From positions 63,368,049 through 63,432,048 of the forward strand of contig NC_092560.1 in the NCBI RefSeq assembly GCF_037038585.1: a DNA stretch of 64,000 nt. Reading direction: 5' to 3'. Below are positions 36,470 to 64,000 of the stretch, one piece after another; position 1 is the first letter of the stretch; every line of letters begins with the position of its first letter. The DNA comes from Patagioenas fasciata (lineage: Eukaryota > Chordata > Aves > Columbiformes > Columbidae). A program made the position numbers and the translations under genes. A model generated the notes under the pieces. It saw only the letters and a list, made by a program, of their open reading frames with translations, did no database searches and was not told the origin of the DNA.

Positions 36470-36674
36470 GGAAGCAAAGTTTTTACAATGATGGTGGTGA
36501 AACACTGGAACAGGCTGACCAGAGAGGTGGTAGGTGCTTTATCCCTGGAGACATCCAAGGCCAGACTGAACAGGGCTCTGAGCAACCTGATCAAGGTCCC
36601 TGTCCATTGCAGTGGGTTTGGATTAGATCATCTCTGAGTGTCCCTTCCGATTCAAACAATTATATGATTCTAGG
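36470..36674 (+). mobile_element. CR1 LINE 3' fragment
   Basis: AACACTGGAACAGGCTGACC, CCTGGAGACATCCAAGGCCA and a TATATGATTCT end mark a short plus-strand CR1 3' end just beyond the LIFR 3' UTR. Confidence 0.88.
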
Positions 36675-39572
36675 AAGAAAAGGCCAAGGCTGCACACCGA
36701 GGGGTTGGTTTGGGTGATCTAAGACACCTTCTCAATGTGATTTAGTGGAATGGAGATGATTAGCTTCTACAGTGACTGTAACATGGGCCCTATGTTTGAG
36801 GCCGTTTATGTCACAGTGGTAGCCAAGGAATTTTGTGGCTCATCTAACCACAGCTTCTGAACTACGGAGTGGCACACAGGCTTGGCCGTGTGCAGACAGA
36901 CAGGTGCCACATCGCATCTCATGAAGCCTTCCACGGTGGCACTGCGCTCTTTATACCTCTTTGGAGGCAGTCTGAAAAGTCAAAGAGTCAATTCCTTGTA
37001 CTTGCTATAGCTGTTTTGTGCAGCCTACTGCAATGACAGCAACTAGGTAGGATGTGTGGTGGAGTGGCGGAAATGAGGAAAGGCTTTAATTGTTCCACAG
37101 GTGAAATCCCACAGCTGCGCTCTTACACCTTGCAACTTCTCTGGCCAGTGTAAGAACACCAGGGTTGAGTTCAGGATGGGTCTCACTCCATCATCTGCAC
37201 CTAAGGACTAAATTAAGTAAAAGGATGATGGTTTTGCCGTATCTTCTGAAGGTATTGCAGGTTGTTCAGACATAGCTCATTTGAACCTTGGCAAGACTGG
37301 ACTTACCTTGTTGGCTTCGGTATTTAACACAGCTCAGGACAGCTGGAGGTCACTGCTCATTGGCACAGAGGTACTCATGTGACAGCAGCATCAGAAGAAC
37401 ATGAAAGTAGCAAGTTTGCAGAAACGGGGCATATCATGTCCCTAGGAGGTGCAGACCAGATAGCTCGGGCTGTGCTCCGGCACCACAGATTGAACATGCG
37501 AGAGCACCAGAGAGCTCCAGCCCTGCGAGAGGTGAGGAGGGTTCGTCCCCACCGCAAACATCACCAGTGGGCTGCTGTCAGTGGTCCCACCGCCTGCTGT
37601 GCCCATGGGCAGGGTGTGCCTGTGGGGTGTGTGGGTCTGCAGACCCACAACTGTGCCAGCTCACCCCCAGGGCAAATCCAGGGGATTCTGGTCACTAAGC
37701 CAGCACAGAAATCACTTACTGATGATACCCTGCCATGTCATATTTACAAAATACAGCCAATATAGATGAAATATCTCCAGACAGTTGTGAGATGGAGCTC
37801 TTAATTTTGGGTGTATTTATGAGGTACCTGGGAACTACAGACACTTCTACAAAGTAATTAAAATCACAGAGTCTGAGTTTCATGTAGCATTGTGGTCATT
37901 CAAAGAAAATATTACAATTTGTGCTACGAAATCCCAGCAATTGACTTTGAAGGTTCAGTAATGATGGAGCACAGGGACTGCCCCATTTTTCACCATCAGG
38001 AAAAGGGTGGGGAGAGGGACTCAAAATGTCCATGTTTCCTGGCCCTGTTCCAGCATGCATCCTTACCTTCTGCTTGGCTCTCCTTGTGCTGTCAACACTG
38101 ACTGCCCTTAACATGACTCTGGCTGTAGCATCAGCGTCCAACATTTCTCCATGTTTCAAACTGCAAAAAGTTACTCTCAAAACATAAATAAGCATTACAG
38201 AGTCCATGTGTATGAAGCATTTGTTAGTGCTTAGAAAAAACGCTATGTTTTGGTAAGACCAGTGAAAAGTTCAAATGAGAACTGCCTAAACAGGATGATA
38301 AATCAGTGATTTCTGCTGCAAATTCTGCTTTGCTGACACCAACATTAAAAGTTGTAGTGAGGAAAAAAAATGGAAGCAAGAGAAATTATAAAGAAAATAT
38401 TAAATATTGCCTTTCAAGTGCCTTCAAGAGACAGGAAAACTAAGCAAAATTCCACTGTGTCTACAAAAGTGACTACGCACAACGCTGCTCTTGCCACTAG
38501 AAACTATTTAAGAGTCTACAAAACAAAAAAACTGTTGGAATGCTGTCCCCATACGTCATATTAAAGTACAGTGCTGGAAAATACAACATGTGGGGATGGT
38601 TGTTGAGAGAAGCAGCACCACTGTGTTCATAGAAAGGAAGACTGAGGGAAGCTTAAAAAAGAAATAGTGGTGGGAGAGTAACAATGTCACCTTTGTCCTG
38701 TGCACAATAAACAAAGAAAACTGCTCTGACAGTGGACAGATATTCAAGAGAAATAAGAGCAGTCGGTTGCAGCACTGGCAGACAGTCACCATCACAGGGG
38801 TTTGGGAAGAGGGCGCTCACAGATGAGTTGGGTCATGCCCCTGGGGGCAGAAAGCCAGGACCTGGCAGAGCTCCAGTGGCTGTAGGTGCGTGGGCTTGGC
38901 TGTTACTCATGTTGTGAGATACCACAGTGCAGGGCAGGGACACATCATCACCCAATGAGGGGCCCAGCGGTGCCCGTGGTGACTCAAATGGAATGAGAGG
39001 GAAGGATGAGCTCGTCAGAGCAGATGATGTCCCACTTGGACATCAAAGCAAGGTGTTGCTTTGGAGAACGGAAAACCCTACTGTGTGCACACACACCAAG
39101 AAATAAAATGCTGATAAAAACATGCATCTAGCTGATGGGATGTGGCTGCTACTTTCCATGGGTAAAGCATGGCTGCATTTTACCTGTTCCTTCAAAGTGA
39201 GGAGGTTTTCCCCTTGAGGGGTGATGCTGCTGTAGAGAGAGCTGCACTTGCGGAGTTGGGACAATACATTTCCAACCTGGCTTATTTTGCCTCATCAACA
39301 GAAAAAAAAATAGTTTCTCAAAAACAAAACCTGGCTAACAAAATAGTAACTTTTAATAGGTACCTGTGGCAGGCTAATGCACCAGTGGGGAATGGGCAGC
39401 TTCCCAACCCTGACAGCCATCCTACTCTTTGCCTCTTTGCTCCCCCAGGCCAGGAGGACTGGGATGGAAAAAAGCTCCTGGCCCATCACCTTTGATCATC
39501 CAGGACACACTAGTGCAACAAGAATTTGCATATGATAAGGACCATTGCTTAGTCTCATCTGGCTTCAATTCT

Positions 39573-39674
39573 CCTTGACATTTCTTTTTATTTTTTCCTC
39601 TTTTTCTTTTATTTTTCCTTTTTTTTTTTTTTTTTAATTATATTTTCTTTTTTTCCTTCCTTGTTTTTCTTTAG
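39573..39674 (+). repeat. Pyrimidine-rich (T-rich) tract
   Basis: About 100 bp of almost pure T with scattered C and A, including a run of 17 or so T, in the intergenic region. No promoter or gene feature is attached to it. Confidence 0.75.
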
Positions 39675-39929
39675 GATGACCCGAATAAACTCAGCTGATG
39701 ATTCCCAAGCAGCTGGTCCCCAGAGAGATGGAGGAGTGGTAGAGAGTAGCGAGACAGGCCGTGCCCTGGGCAGGGTGAGGGGCAGTCAGGGAACAGATCT
39801 GCCCAGCCGCCAGGCCCAGCACAAAGCCTGACTTGACCCAGCCAAGGTTGGCACCAGCGGGGCTGCTTAGCCCTAGAAAGCAGAGGGGGATACATTTTGG
39901 AATTAATATGGAAAATTAAGAAGAAAGCT

Positions 39930-40264
39930 AAGAACTTGCAGGAGGTTGTAGCACGGAGGGTGTTGGGCTCTTCTCCCCAGTAGCAAGTGATACGACAAGA
40001 GGAAATGGCCTCAAGTTGCACATCAGGCTGTGCCAGGATAGGTTCAGATTGGATATTAGGAGAACTTCCTGCACAGAAAGGATTGTGAAGCACTGGAACA
40101 GGCTGCCCAGGGATTTGCTTAAGCCACTATCCCTGGAAGTGTTTAAAAGACGTATAGATGAGGTTCTTACAGACATGGTTTAGTTGCAGTGTTAGATTAA
40201 TGGCTGGACTTGATGATTTTGAGGGTTTCTTCCAACTGAAATGATTCTGTGATTCTGTGGTTCT
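39930..40264 (+). mobile_element. CR1 LINE 3' fragment
   Basis: GGAGGTTGTAGCACGGAGGG, GGATATTAGGAGAACTTCCT, CACTGGAACAGGCTGCCCAG and the repeated GATTCTGTGATTCTGTG end identify a plus-strand CR1 3' fragment in the intergenic space. Confidence 0.9.
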
Positions 40265-42504
40265 AACCACATTTTTAGGAAGGGTATTAAATTGCAGAGA
40301 GTCACAAGCACCTGCAGCTTCTGGTTTCATTGACAGTTTGCACAGGTACCTGTGGCAAAAAAATGTGGCTCTGTCAATGGGCAAGTGCTCATCCTGCAGC
40401 AGCATCAGGCTGATGCTGAGCATCTGATATGGCCCAACCAAAATATTGGTATTGAGAAACTGCCTTGGAAACAACGAGCACCGGATCCAGGACAGTTCCT
40501 GGGAAAATGACTAAGTACTCTGCCACACCCTGCCCGCCTTTTGCCTCTCCTTCCCTGGCCCAGCACCAAGGGGTAGGAGGGGTGGCCGAGCCTCAACATC
40601 TGGTCACAGGTTTCTGACCTACATCGTGCTCAGCTGCTTGAATGGAGACCGCTGCCCCTCACACAATCCCAAGCTTCACCAGGAAGACTGGAGATGTGGA
40701 TGCAGGATACTTACCTCTTGGGAAGTTTCTGAGACTATCTTTAAAAAGATGCGGAAAGAATTTTTTTTTTTTTTTTTTTCCTCTAAAAGATTCAAACTCC
40801 ACAGTGTCCTTGCTATTCTCCCTGGCCTGACTGGCATCATGCAACTGTGTCACTTGTGCTTGGTCTGTGCCGCAGTGGGGTAATGTTGCCAGCTCCAAAT
40901 TCCCATATGGTGATATGCATAATTGGAAAAAGGCATTTGTGGAGCTGCCGTTTGTTGCTCTTCTTTTTCCACAGCAACAGAATTGTTTCCTACCAGCTAC
41001 CCCCTACACCGTGTCTCAAAAAGCAGCTTTTGTTCTGGAGAAGTATCACTTTGTACCAAATTGCCTGTTACACTGCAGTAAATTGTCTTAAAATAGAGAT
41101 CTCTCCTGCCAGATGTTTGTCTTGGAGCCATTGTCTGAACCCTGCGACAGAAATGAAAGGATGGGGAAAGTGAGGCACATGTGACAGAGCTGACACTGTT
41201 TCTGGACCAGTGTTATCCCCCACCACTGGCAGCACAGCAGGTCCCCAGGACTTGGCGTACGGTCAGCCAGATGTCCCTACCCTGCGCCAGGTCAGAAGAG
41301 GTCACTATTGCTTGGAAAATCCCCTTGAGCCCATAAAATGTGATTCCTTCCTCTCCAGCAGCAGTGGCTCAGATGCAGCCCAGGCACAGGTTCTGTCTTA
41401 CCATCACCAGCAGGCTGCTGCAGTGAGCAGCCAGCTATACCCTCAGCTCCAGAGGTTTTAGTTTCTCCCCTTTTTCAAACTCTGCACATTGCCCGTTTAG
41501 ACTCTATGGCACCAAATCCCATTTACTTTCATTTTAAAGCCACATCTAGATCATATATACTTTATCCTGTTGTATTTTTTTTTTTCCCCAGTGATGCACA
41601 TATTTCTCTCTTCCCATGGGGCTCCTCAGGCCAAACAAAACTTCACTTTCTCCTCTGAGGAGAGCCGTGAGCATCTCCAGGTCCTCTGCAAGTTGTCCAT
41701 GTCTACTACAGTTTTTCTAAGAGTGATTTGAACAGGGGGCAGAGCACAGGTGCACATAGCAGGCTGACACCGTCATGTATTTTTCTAATTCTTCCTATTT
41801 CTAACAAGTACCTGTATTTGTTTTTGAACACTGCTGCCATATTTTCAAGGAGCACAAGATCTTTCACCTGAGTGATCAGGGTGTCCTTTTCAGCGTGCGT
41901 GAGAGGAGCTGGGGTTTCCTTGGCATTTATTTTGCATGTGCTGTTATCTAGTACTATTAGTGTTTCCAGCCAAGCCTGCAGCTGCTCAAGGTCAGCTATT
42001 GTCAGGACAAGTCTCAGGAACGTGTTTTGGCTCCCAGGGAGCCGAGAGCACCCTGGCCACAGTAAAAATGCAGCAGAAACCTCCTGATCTCCATTGCTTT
42101 TGCCACATCAGGTCCTTTTATCTCTTAGGCCTTCAGACAAGCCTATGGTGCTGAGGAAGTTTATGCTTCTGTTGCCTGCACTTGGCAAGCTATGGCGTGC
42201 CCTACTGTGTGGTGGGTCTCTTTTCTCCCCTCCCACCACAATGGCTCATTGATCCACTTTGAACAAAGAGTTAAGGAAGAAAAATTTCCAAACTATGAAA
42301 TTCTGAACCATTTCCTTAGTGTCTTGACAGCACTCTGCTCGTCTGCTTAAATTACAGTTTGGCAATCAAGGTTGCATAAGTGTTGGTCCAGTGCCTAGAA
42401 AACATTTTATTTTAAGAGGACTGTGACCTACCAAGATCTCTTGCACATCCCTTTTCTCATCTTTCAAAAAAAAAAAGAACAGTAATGATTTTTAATACCA
42501 CAGT

Positions 42505-43423
42505 AGCAAGCATTTGCTCTTTTTTTTTATTATTTTCCTAATCTTTTAATCTGTTCAAGCCAGGAAAGCTTCATAATGTACAATTTTAAACTGTCAAAAT
42601 TTACAAAACAAAAAGAGTCAGATTTAAATCTGGTCACAACGCACAAATATCCCCATCAAAACTGTATAATACAGACATTAAGCTTCTTGTATAACAAATT
42701 TAAACCACAGGTCACTTTGCTATTTTAAGGAAAGTATGCAAAGAGCTAGTTGTATAGTACACCTAACTGTTAAAAGTTACACATGTTAGCAGGTCTGCTC
42801 CTGCTGCTATAAAAATATACAAATATAAAATTACTTCTACAAAATTGTTTCATTGGTTCTGTTGCTTGTCATAAAAAAGTAGACTTTAAGAACTTTCCTT
42901 CTCAGCAAACAACAATATTTTGAAACCAGTAACTGTAGCTGTTATTTACACTGGATGAAACATAATTTAGCTACATCAGAGACGGTAAGGAGAGCTGCTT
43001 CTTCTGGGACTTAGATTTGAATGCATAGATACACTGCCTGGTGGCGTACTTATTGAAAAGCACAGTGATTATACTACTGCAGGGTGGGATGAATGCAGGT
43101 GTTTCATGAGTGCTTTCTCTGATATTACAAAAGACAACCTAAGGACCACAACACAGTCATTGAGCTACTCAAAACATCACACCTTTCTTTGCCATTTGCA
43201 CTGATGCACAAACTTTGATGTTCACTAAACACTTAATGGGTAGAGGGGATGGTTCCTACACAAAATAGTTTGGTTTGGTCAGCAAAGGAGAGGAAAAATG
43301 TTCTTTTGGGGGTGGCATCCCTTTGGCTCTGTCACCTTCCCAGATGGCAAACATAGGCCAGCCACATGCTTAGCCACACGCACAAGCACATGATGCGTCC
43401 TCAGCACCACGATTCCTCTCCTG
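42505..43423 (-). other. EGFLAM: EGFLAM 3' untranslated region (end inferred)
   Basis: Minus-strand sequence after the stop becomes A/T-rich and has no coding character. An AATAAA on the minus strand at 42526-42531 would place the end near 42505. Other minus-strand AATAAA hexamers near 42407 and 41926 are alternatives. Confidence 0.45.
42526..42531 (-). promoter_or_regulatory. Candidate EGFLAM polyadenylation signal
   Basis: TTTATT on the plus strand reads AATAAA on the minus strand, about 0.9 kb after the EGFLAM stop. It is the first canonical hexamer that I noted downstream of the stop; the choice is provisional. Confidence 0.4.
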
Positions 43424-59845
<16,422 letters not shown>

Positions 59846-62800
59846 CTGTTTTAAGGGGAAGAAAACTGTCAAGCATTTCATGCTTTTCCTCTGATATTTT
59901 CAAATATTGTTGTCTGTTAAAAACTCAGGTCCTCTGGGATGATTTTCTAAATAAAAAAACTAAAAATAAATCACTGTGTTTCTTTCCTTATAAGGAAGTA
60001 ACAATTTCTGAGTCCAGTCAACAAAGGAAAATAATACCATGTTCCTGTAGCAAATAACAAGCACTCTGCTTTTACTTGTAAATGAAAAAATTCTATAAAC
60101 AGCATGTGTTGCATCTGCCCCTGATCTATTTTTTTTGGCTCAGTCATTTATAATGCATAAAGACAAAATTTTTGTCTCAGCTGTACAACCTTATTTCACA
60201 ATGACATAATTCTGGAGATAAAGCTTCTCACTTAGTGGTCAGTCTAGTCCCTCATTCTTTGTCCTCTTTTAAAACAGAACTTTATCAGCTCTATTTATGC
60301 ATCCTGTTACACTGACATCATGCACATACACACACACACAAACACACAGCCTGTCTACTGTACGTTAAGGGGAAGTAACTAAAATATGATCCTAATGATG
60401 TGATGAGATCCTGGCTAGGAACAATAATCACCAGTTATGCAAAGTATTCACCAGTCTCAAAGGAAGCATTTTAAAACTGTTCTTACAATCTTTATTAGTT
60501 CAGCACTAATATGAATAGCAATCGGTATAAAGGGGAAAAGCAAATTCCACTTTACAAGTTCTACAGAAGTTTGTATCTTGTTTTCAAAGGTCATTTACTA
60601 CACTGGTTAAAACATTTTGTGACTAAATATTATCTTGCAGCCTTTCCACCCAGAGTAATGAAAACTTGTGTTTGATTCACTGGTTAAGCTGGAAAAATCA
60701 GAAACTGGGATATCTGGGATATCTGGAGACTTTCTAGCTTTCAATCAAAAAATACAAAATTGTTTTGAGTAAAAAAATGTTTTGTATTTTCAGTCTACTT
60801 ACATATTAAACCGAAAAAAAAGATATACATCAAAATGAAATAAATTTTTTAAAATGTGATTTGAAAGAATAAATCAATAGTGATTCAAATTCTGATTAGA
60901 AAAGGTGTGTAATTTTTTTTTTTTTCTGAACAATCAACATGAGCTTTGAAATCTTTTTGTTGTATCTATTTTGCTCCTCCAAACTTTTTCAAAGCCCATT
61001 TTCAACTATTTGGGCAACGCTGGCAATATTACTTTGACACTTGTTACAGAAAACACCATCAAAAAATTTTGCAGAGCAATGCCATTCATTTATCCTTTTC
61101 CATATGTAGTGGCATTTAGGGTTTAACTACCTTGGGTAAATCAATAGGTAACAGAATTTAATAACCTTGAAGGAGTCAATATATACGTATAAAGGAAGGA
61201 GATAGTTTGGGCTACCTAATAAGCGGTAATACATACATTTTATCTCCTCTGCTGAAGAGGTCATCATCATGCTAACCCTCTTACTCTGCTAGATTTAATT
61301 ACAATTAGGGATGATTAAGTCATAAGCATAGTCATCAGTTCTGAATTGCACACTATTTCTTGATTTCCCAGGTTTTTTGAAAGCAGCCTAAGCTTGGCAG
61401 ATGTTTGAATGCTTCTGGCTCTTCAAGTGCTGCAGGTTATGGGCTACTTTTCCGTGCATAATCTGAACCTTAAAAAATACACCAAATGGTGAATATAGTG
61501 ATCCTGTGAATGCTTGGCCAAGGGAAATCCTAGGAAACAACAAATTCTTCTCTGATGCATCTTGGTAAATAGCTCAGGTTTTGTATCCATCCATCCACCC
61601 ACTTGGCATTCCTGCTTCTCTCTCTTGTGCACAATCCCAGGACACTTCAGGCAAAAACTTCAACAGTGTCAGCTTTCCTACTGTGCTGCTGACACAGGTA
61701 AATAAGCTTACCTCATCCTTAATTAAAAAGACATTATAATTGTGTTCTGATCATATTATAATATTTAACAGCCTGGTCCTATGGAAGAGATAGTCAGGAT
61801 GACCAGAGTTATATCCCTGTTTAGGACAAAGGGTAGGTATGAAGCAGTATCGTGAAGATCAAGACAGACTCTTAAGTGGATATTGGCTAAGCAGGCATGA
61901 AAAACAGGGTATCTACCTATCTTATTTAATCACTGACAGAGCTGATGACAGAGTGCAAGATGGACACCTTATCTAGAAAAAGGAGCTACACAGGACATCC
62001 CAACAACTTTCAATGAAGGCTGCCAGACTCATAGGTCTCCTCCATGATCCAGCTATCACACCACACTTTTTCCACAATGCACGATATCCAATTACAAATA
62101 GAAAGGGGCATTTTCCACTTTCCAGGCACATGCTTGTGGTTCTTGACACTTTTCACAAGCCAACATGTCAGTTAAACTTTAGTCCAAGGTGTTCTGAAAC
62201 ACTATAATATTGTTGGGGGGGTGGAGGGAGGGACATTAGGTCTACTTTAAAGTCTTACCATTGCTAGTAACAAGAATTAGACAGCTGTAGTCAGAAAAAG
62301 ATTGAAGGCTGTTGTAAGAAGAGCCATTTTGGGTCAGAGCAAAGGTCTTTGACATTAGCTATTTCTGCTTCTTTTCATCAAGAGAAAAGAAAAGAGCAAG
62401 TATGGAGTGATTCTTCCCTTGATATATCCTCCCAGCTTCTGGCAACTCATCATTTAGCAATTTCCTGAGTCAGAGGCTGCATCCGTACAATTGTGTTTGA
62501 TCTCCCTCAATAGAGCTTTCTTCAAATTTGTCTAATTTTTTTTGACCTATTTATAGTTCTGGCATCTGTAACATACTGTGACAATTAGTTTCCACAACCT
62601 ATTTCTATGGTGGCTGAAAAAATAAAAAAAATCATATTTTCTTAATCTTTTTTGGTTTGTAATTTTACTGGGCTCCTCCTAATTCTTTTATATTGAAAAA
62701 TACAAAATAATCATTATATCTCTGTCATTCACAATTTAAAAATTTTTATCATACTTCTACCAAACACTTTATTTTCCAGGTTGAAGAGACCTGTTGTATT

Positions 62801-64000
62801 TGTGGAAGATGTATCTTTCCCTCCTCTGCGTATCAACACTACCTTTTTTTTTTTTTTAATTTATTCTGAAATGAAGTGACCAGAATAGCAGTAATTTTTC
62901 AAGATAGGGTGCATTGTGGATTTTTGAAGTGGCATTTTTCCTTATTCCATTCCTGATAATTCTCTGCATTGTACTTGCATTTCTGTATTCTTCTCCAAGC
63001 CATTAGCTGTTGCTTCCATAGAACCGTTTGTGATGACTCTAGGATCTTTGTTTGACAACACTAGCTGTATTGCCACAGCTGTGGATTGATAGGTTTGTGT
63101 ATTATTTTGCATTTGTTACCTTGAAATTTCATCTCTCACTTCGTCATCTGAAAGAGTTTATTTGCTTGAGTCCTCATTTAGTGGAAAGTCAGTACATTTC
63201 TCCTAATCACAATATAGGCAAAATTACTGACATACATCCACAGGGAACATAAGGCATGCAAGACTTGCAGGCACTGTACACATTTTCCAGAAGCTTTACA
63301 TAGATTATTTATAAATATTATGTCAGCCTGCTCAAACCGACAGTGTCTTGGACCACATCCAAGGTGCTGAGTGCCTCTGTTCAGCCCATTGCCTTTCCAG
63401 AAGAGCCCAGAGGACAGCAGCCTGGAAACTGGGCAGTCTGTTACACAGAGAGAGAGAGCAGCCCTTTTTGAGGTATTTCATTGCTCCTATACTTGGCATC
63501 AATTTTAGGATGTGATGAACGTTTCTCAGAATGTGTGCCTTTGTCTGGGAGCCTAGATGACTTGTTTAAACCTTGTATTTATTTCTTAGGCTGCTTAAGT
63601 TTGGTAATCTGGATATTAGCCTCAGATACCCTCAAAAAACAGTACTACGGGGAAAGAGGGGACCTGGAGCTATACCTTCCAGTGACACCTCCAGCCCATA
63701 CTTACTGTCTGGAGGATGCTCACAGCAGTGCCAATATTGTGCAATCCTGTGGTTAGAAAGTATATACATAAAATATTTATCGATCCCCTAATTAGCAGTG
63801 ATACCATGTTGTGGAGGCAAGAAGGGAATTTCTGCAATACCATACAGAAACAAAAGTAATACCTGCAGTAAGCTGGTGGTATGATGTGGTAACACTGATA
63901 ATAAAGCTTTGAAACACCAATTTACGTAGGGGGAAAAGCCTCTCCCCTTGAATACAGTTCTAGTGTTTCTGTGCTTCCTTAGAAGAAGTAGGCATAAGAG
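59846..64000 (-). other. Presumed EGFLAM intron, no exon recognised
   Basis: The exon at 59734-59845 needs an upstream partner ending in phase 2, but no matching laminin-G coding segment with a good donor was found here. The stretch is A/T-rich with a CA repeat near 60330-60352 and several T runs. I infer that it is part of a long intron continuing past the window. Confidence 0.65.

Larger units (their letters stand above)
36026..42504. other. Intergenic region between convergent LIFR and EGFLAM
   Basis: About 6.5 kb with no supported gene on either strand. It contains two CR1 fragments (36470-36674, 39930-40264), a T-rich tract at 39573-39674 and poly-T runs near 40761-40779 and 41574-41585. 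Open frames are all below 145 codons and lack splice or domain support. The section 37.3-39.0 kb is somewhat richer in G/C. Confidence 0.7.

Noticed and set aside
63706..63746. Possible upstream EGFLAM exon on the minus strand (acceptor ACCACAG, donor GTAAGT, reading HNIGTAVSIL)
   Set aside because: The peptide resembles a laminin-G strand, but the 41-nt segment ends in the wrong phase for the exon at 59845, and the phase that would fit contains a stop.

Overview
This window looks like nuclear DNA from a bird (or close archosaur relative). It has large spliced genes with GT-AG introns, and seven CR1 LINE fragments whose 3' ends carry the ATTCTATGATTCT-type terminal repeat typical of sauropsid CR1. 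There are no prokaryotic-style operons. The species cannot be fixed from the sequence alone.

Two genes are present, arranged tail to tail. On the plus strand, 2832-29213 encodes a complete leukaemia inhibitory factor receptor (LIFR). It has 19 coding exons whose phases all agree and which join into an uninterrupted frame of 1,091 residues, followed by a 3' UTR of about 6-7 kb. The non-coding first exon(s) and promoter are not identified and probably lie left of the window. On the minus strand, 43424-59845 holds the last nine coding exons of EGFLAM (pikachurin). They encode the C-terminal 332 residues: the end of laminin-G domain 2, an EGF module and all of laminin-G domain 3. The 5' part of EGFLAM lies beyond the right edge. 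The same convergent LIFR/EGFLAM arrangement is known on human chromosome 5p13, so this is conserved synteny.

Layout: 1-2831 upstream/intronic sequence of LIFR with one CR1 copy; 2832-29213 LIFR exons and introns; 29214 to about 36 kb LIFR 3' UTR; about 36-42.5 kb intergenic with two CR1 fragments and homopolymer tracts; 42.5-43.4 kb EGFLAM 3' UTR (inferred); 43.4-59.8 kb EGFLAM exons and introns with three CR1 copies; 59.85-64 kb no recognised exon, presumably EGFLAM intron.

The two genes are not functionally linked as far as the sequence shows. LIFR is a type I cytokine receptor that pairs with gp130 and signals through JAK/STAT. EGFLAM is a secreted matrix protein of photoreceptor synapses. 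I found no previously undescribed system. The most notable items are a palindromic hAT-type MITE with near-intact 8-bp target-site duplications inside a LIFR intron, a 24-nt microexon in EGFLAM, a CR1 copy with a nearly intact reverse-transcriptase C-terminus, and GTTT-rich tracts, one lying almost against an EGFLAM splice acceptor.
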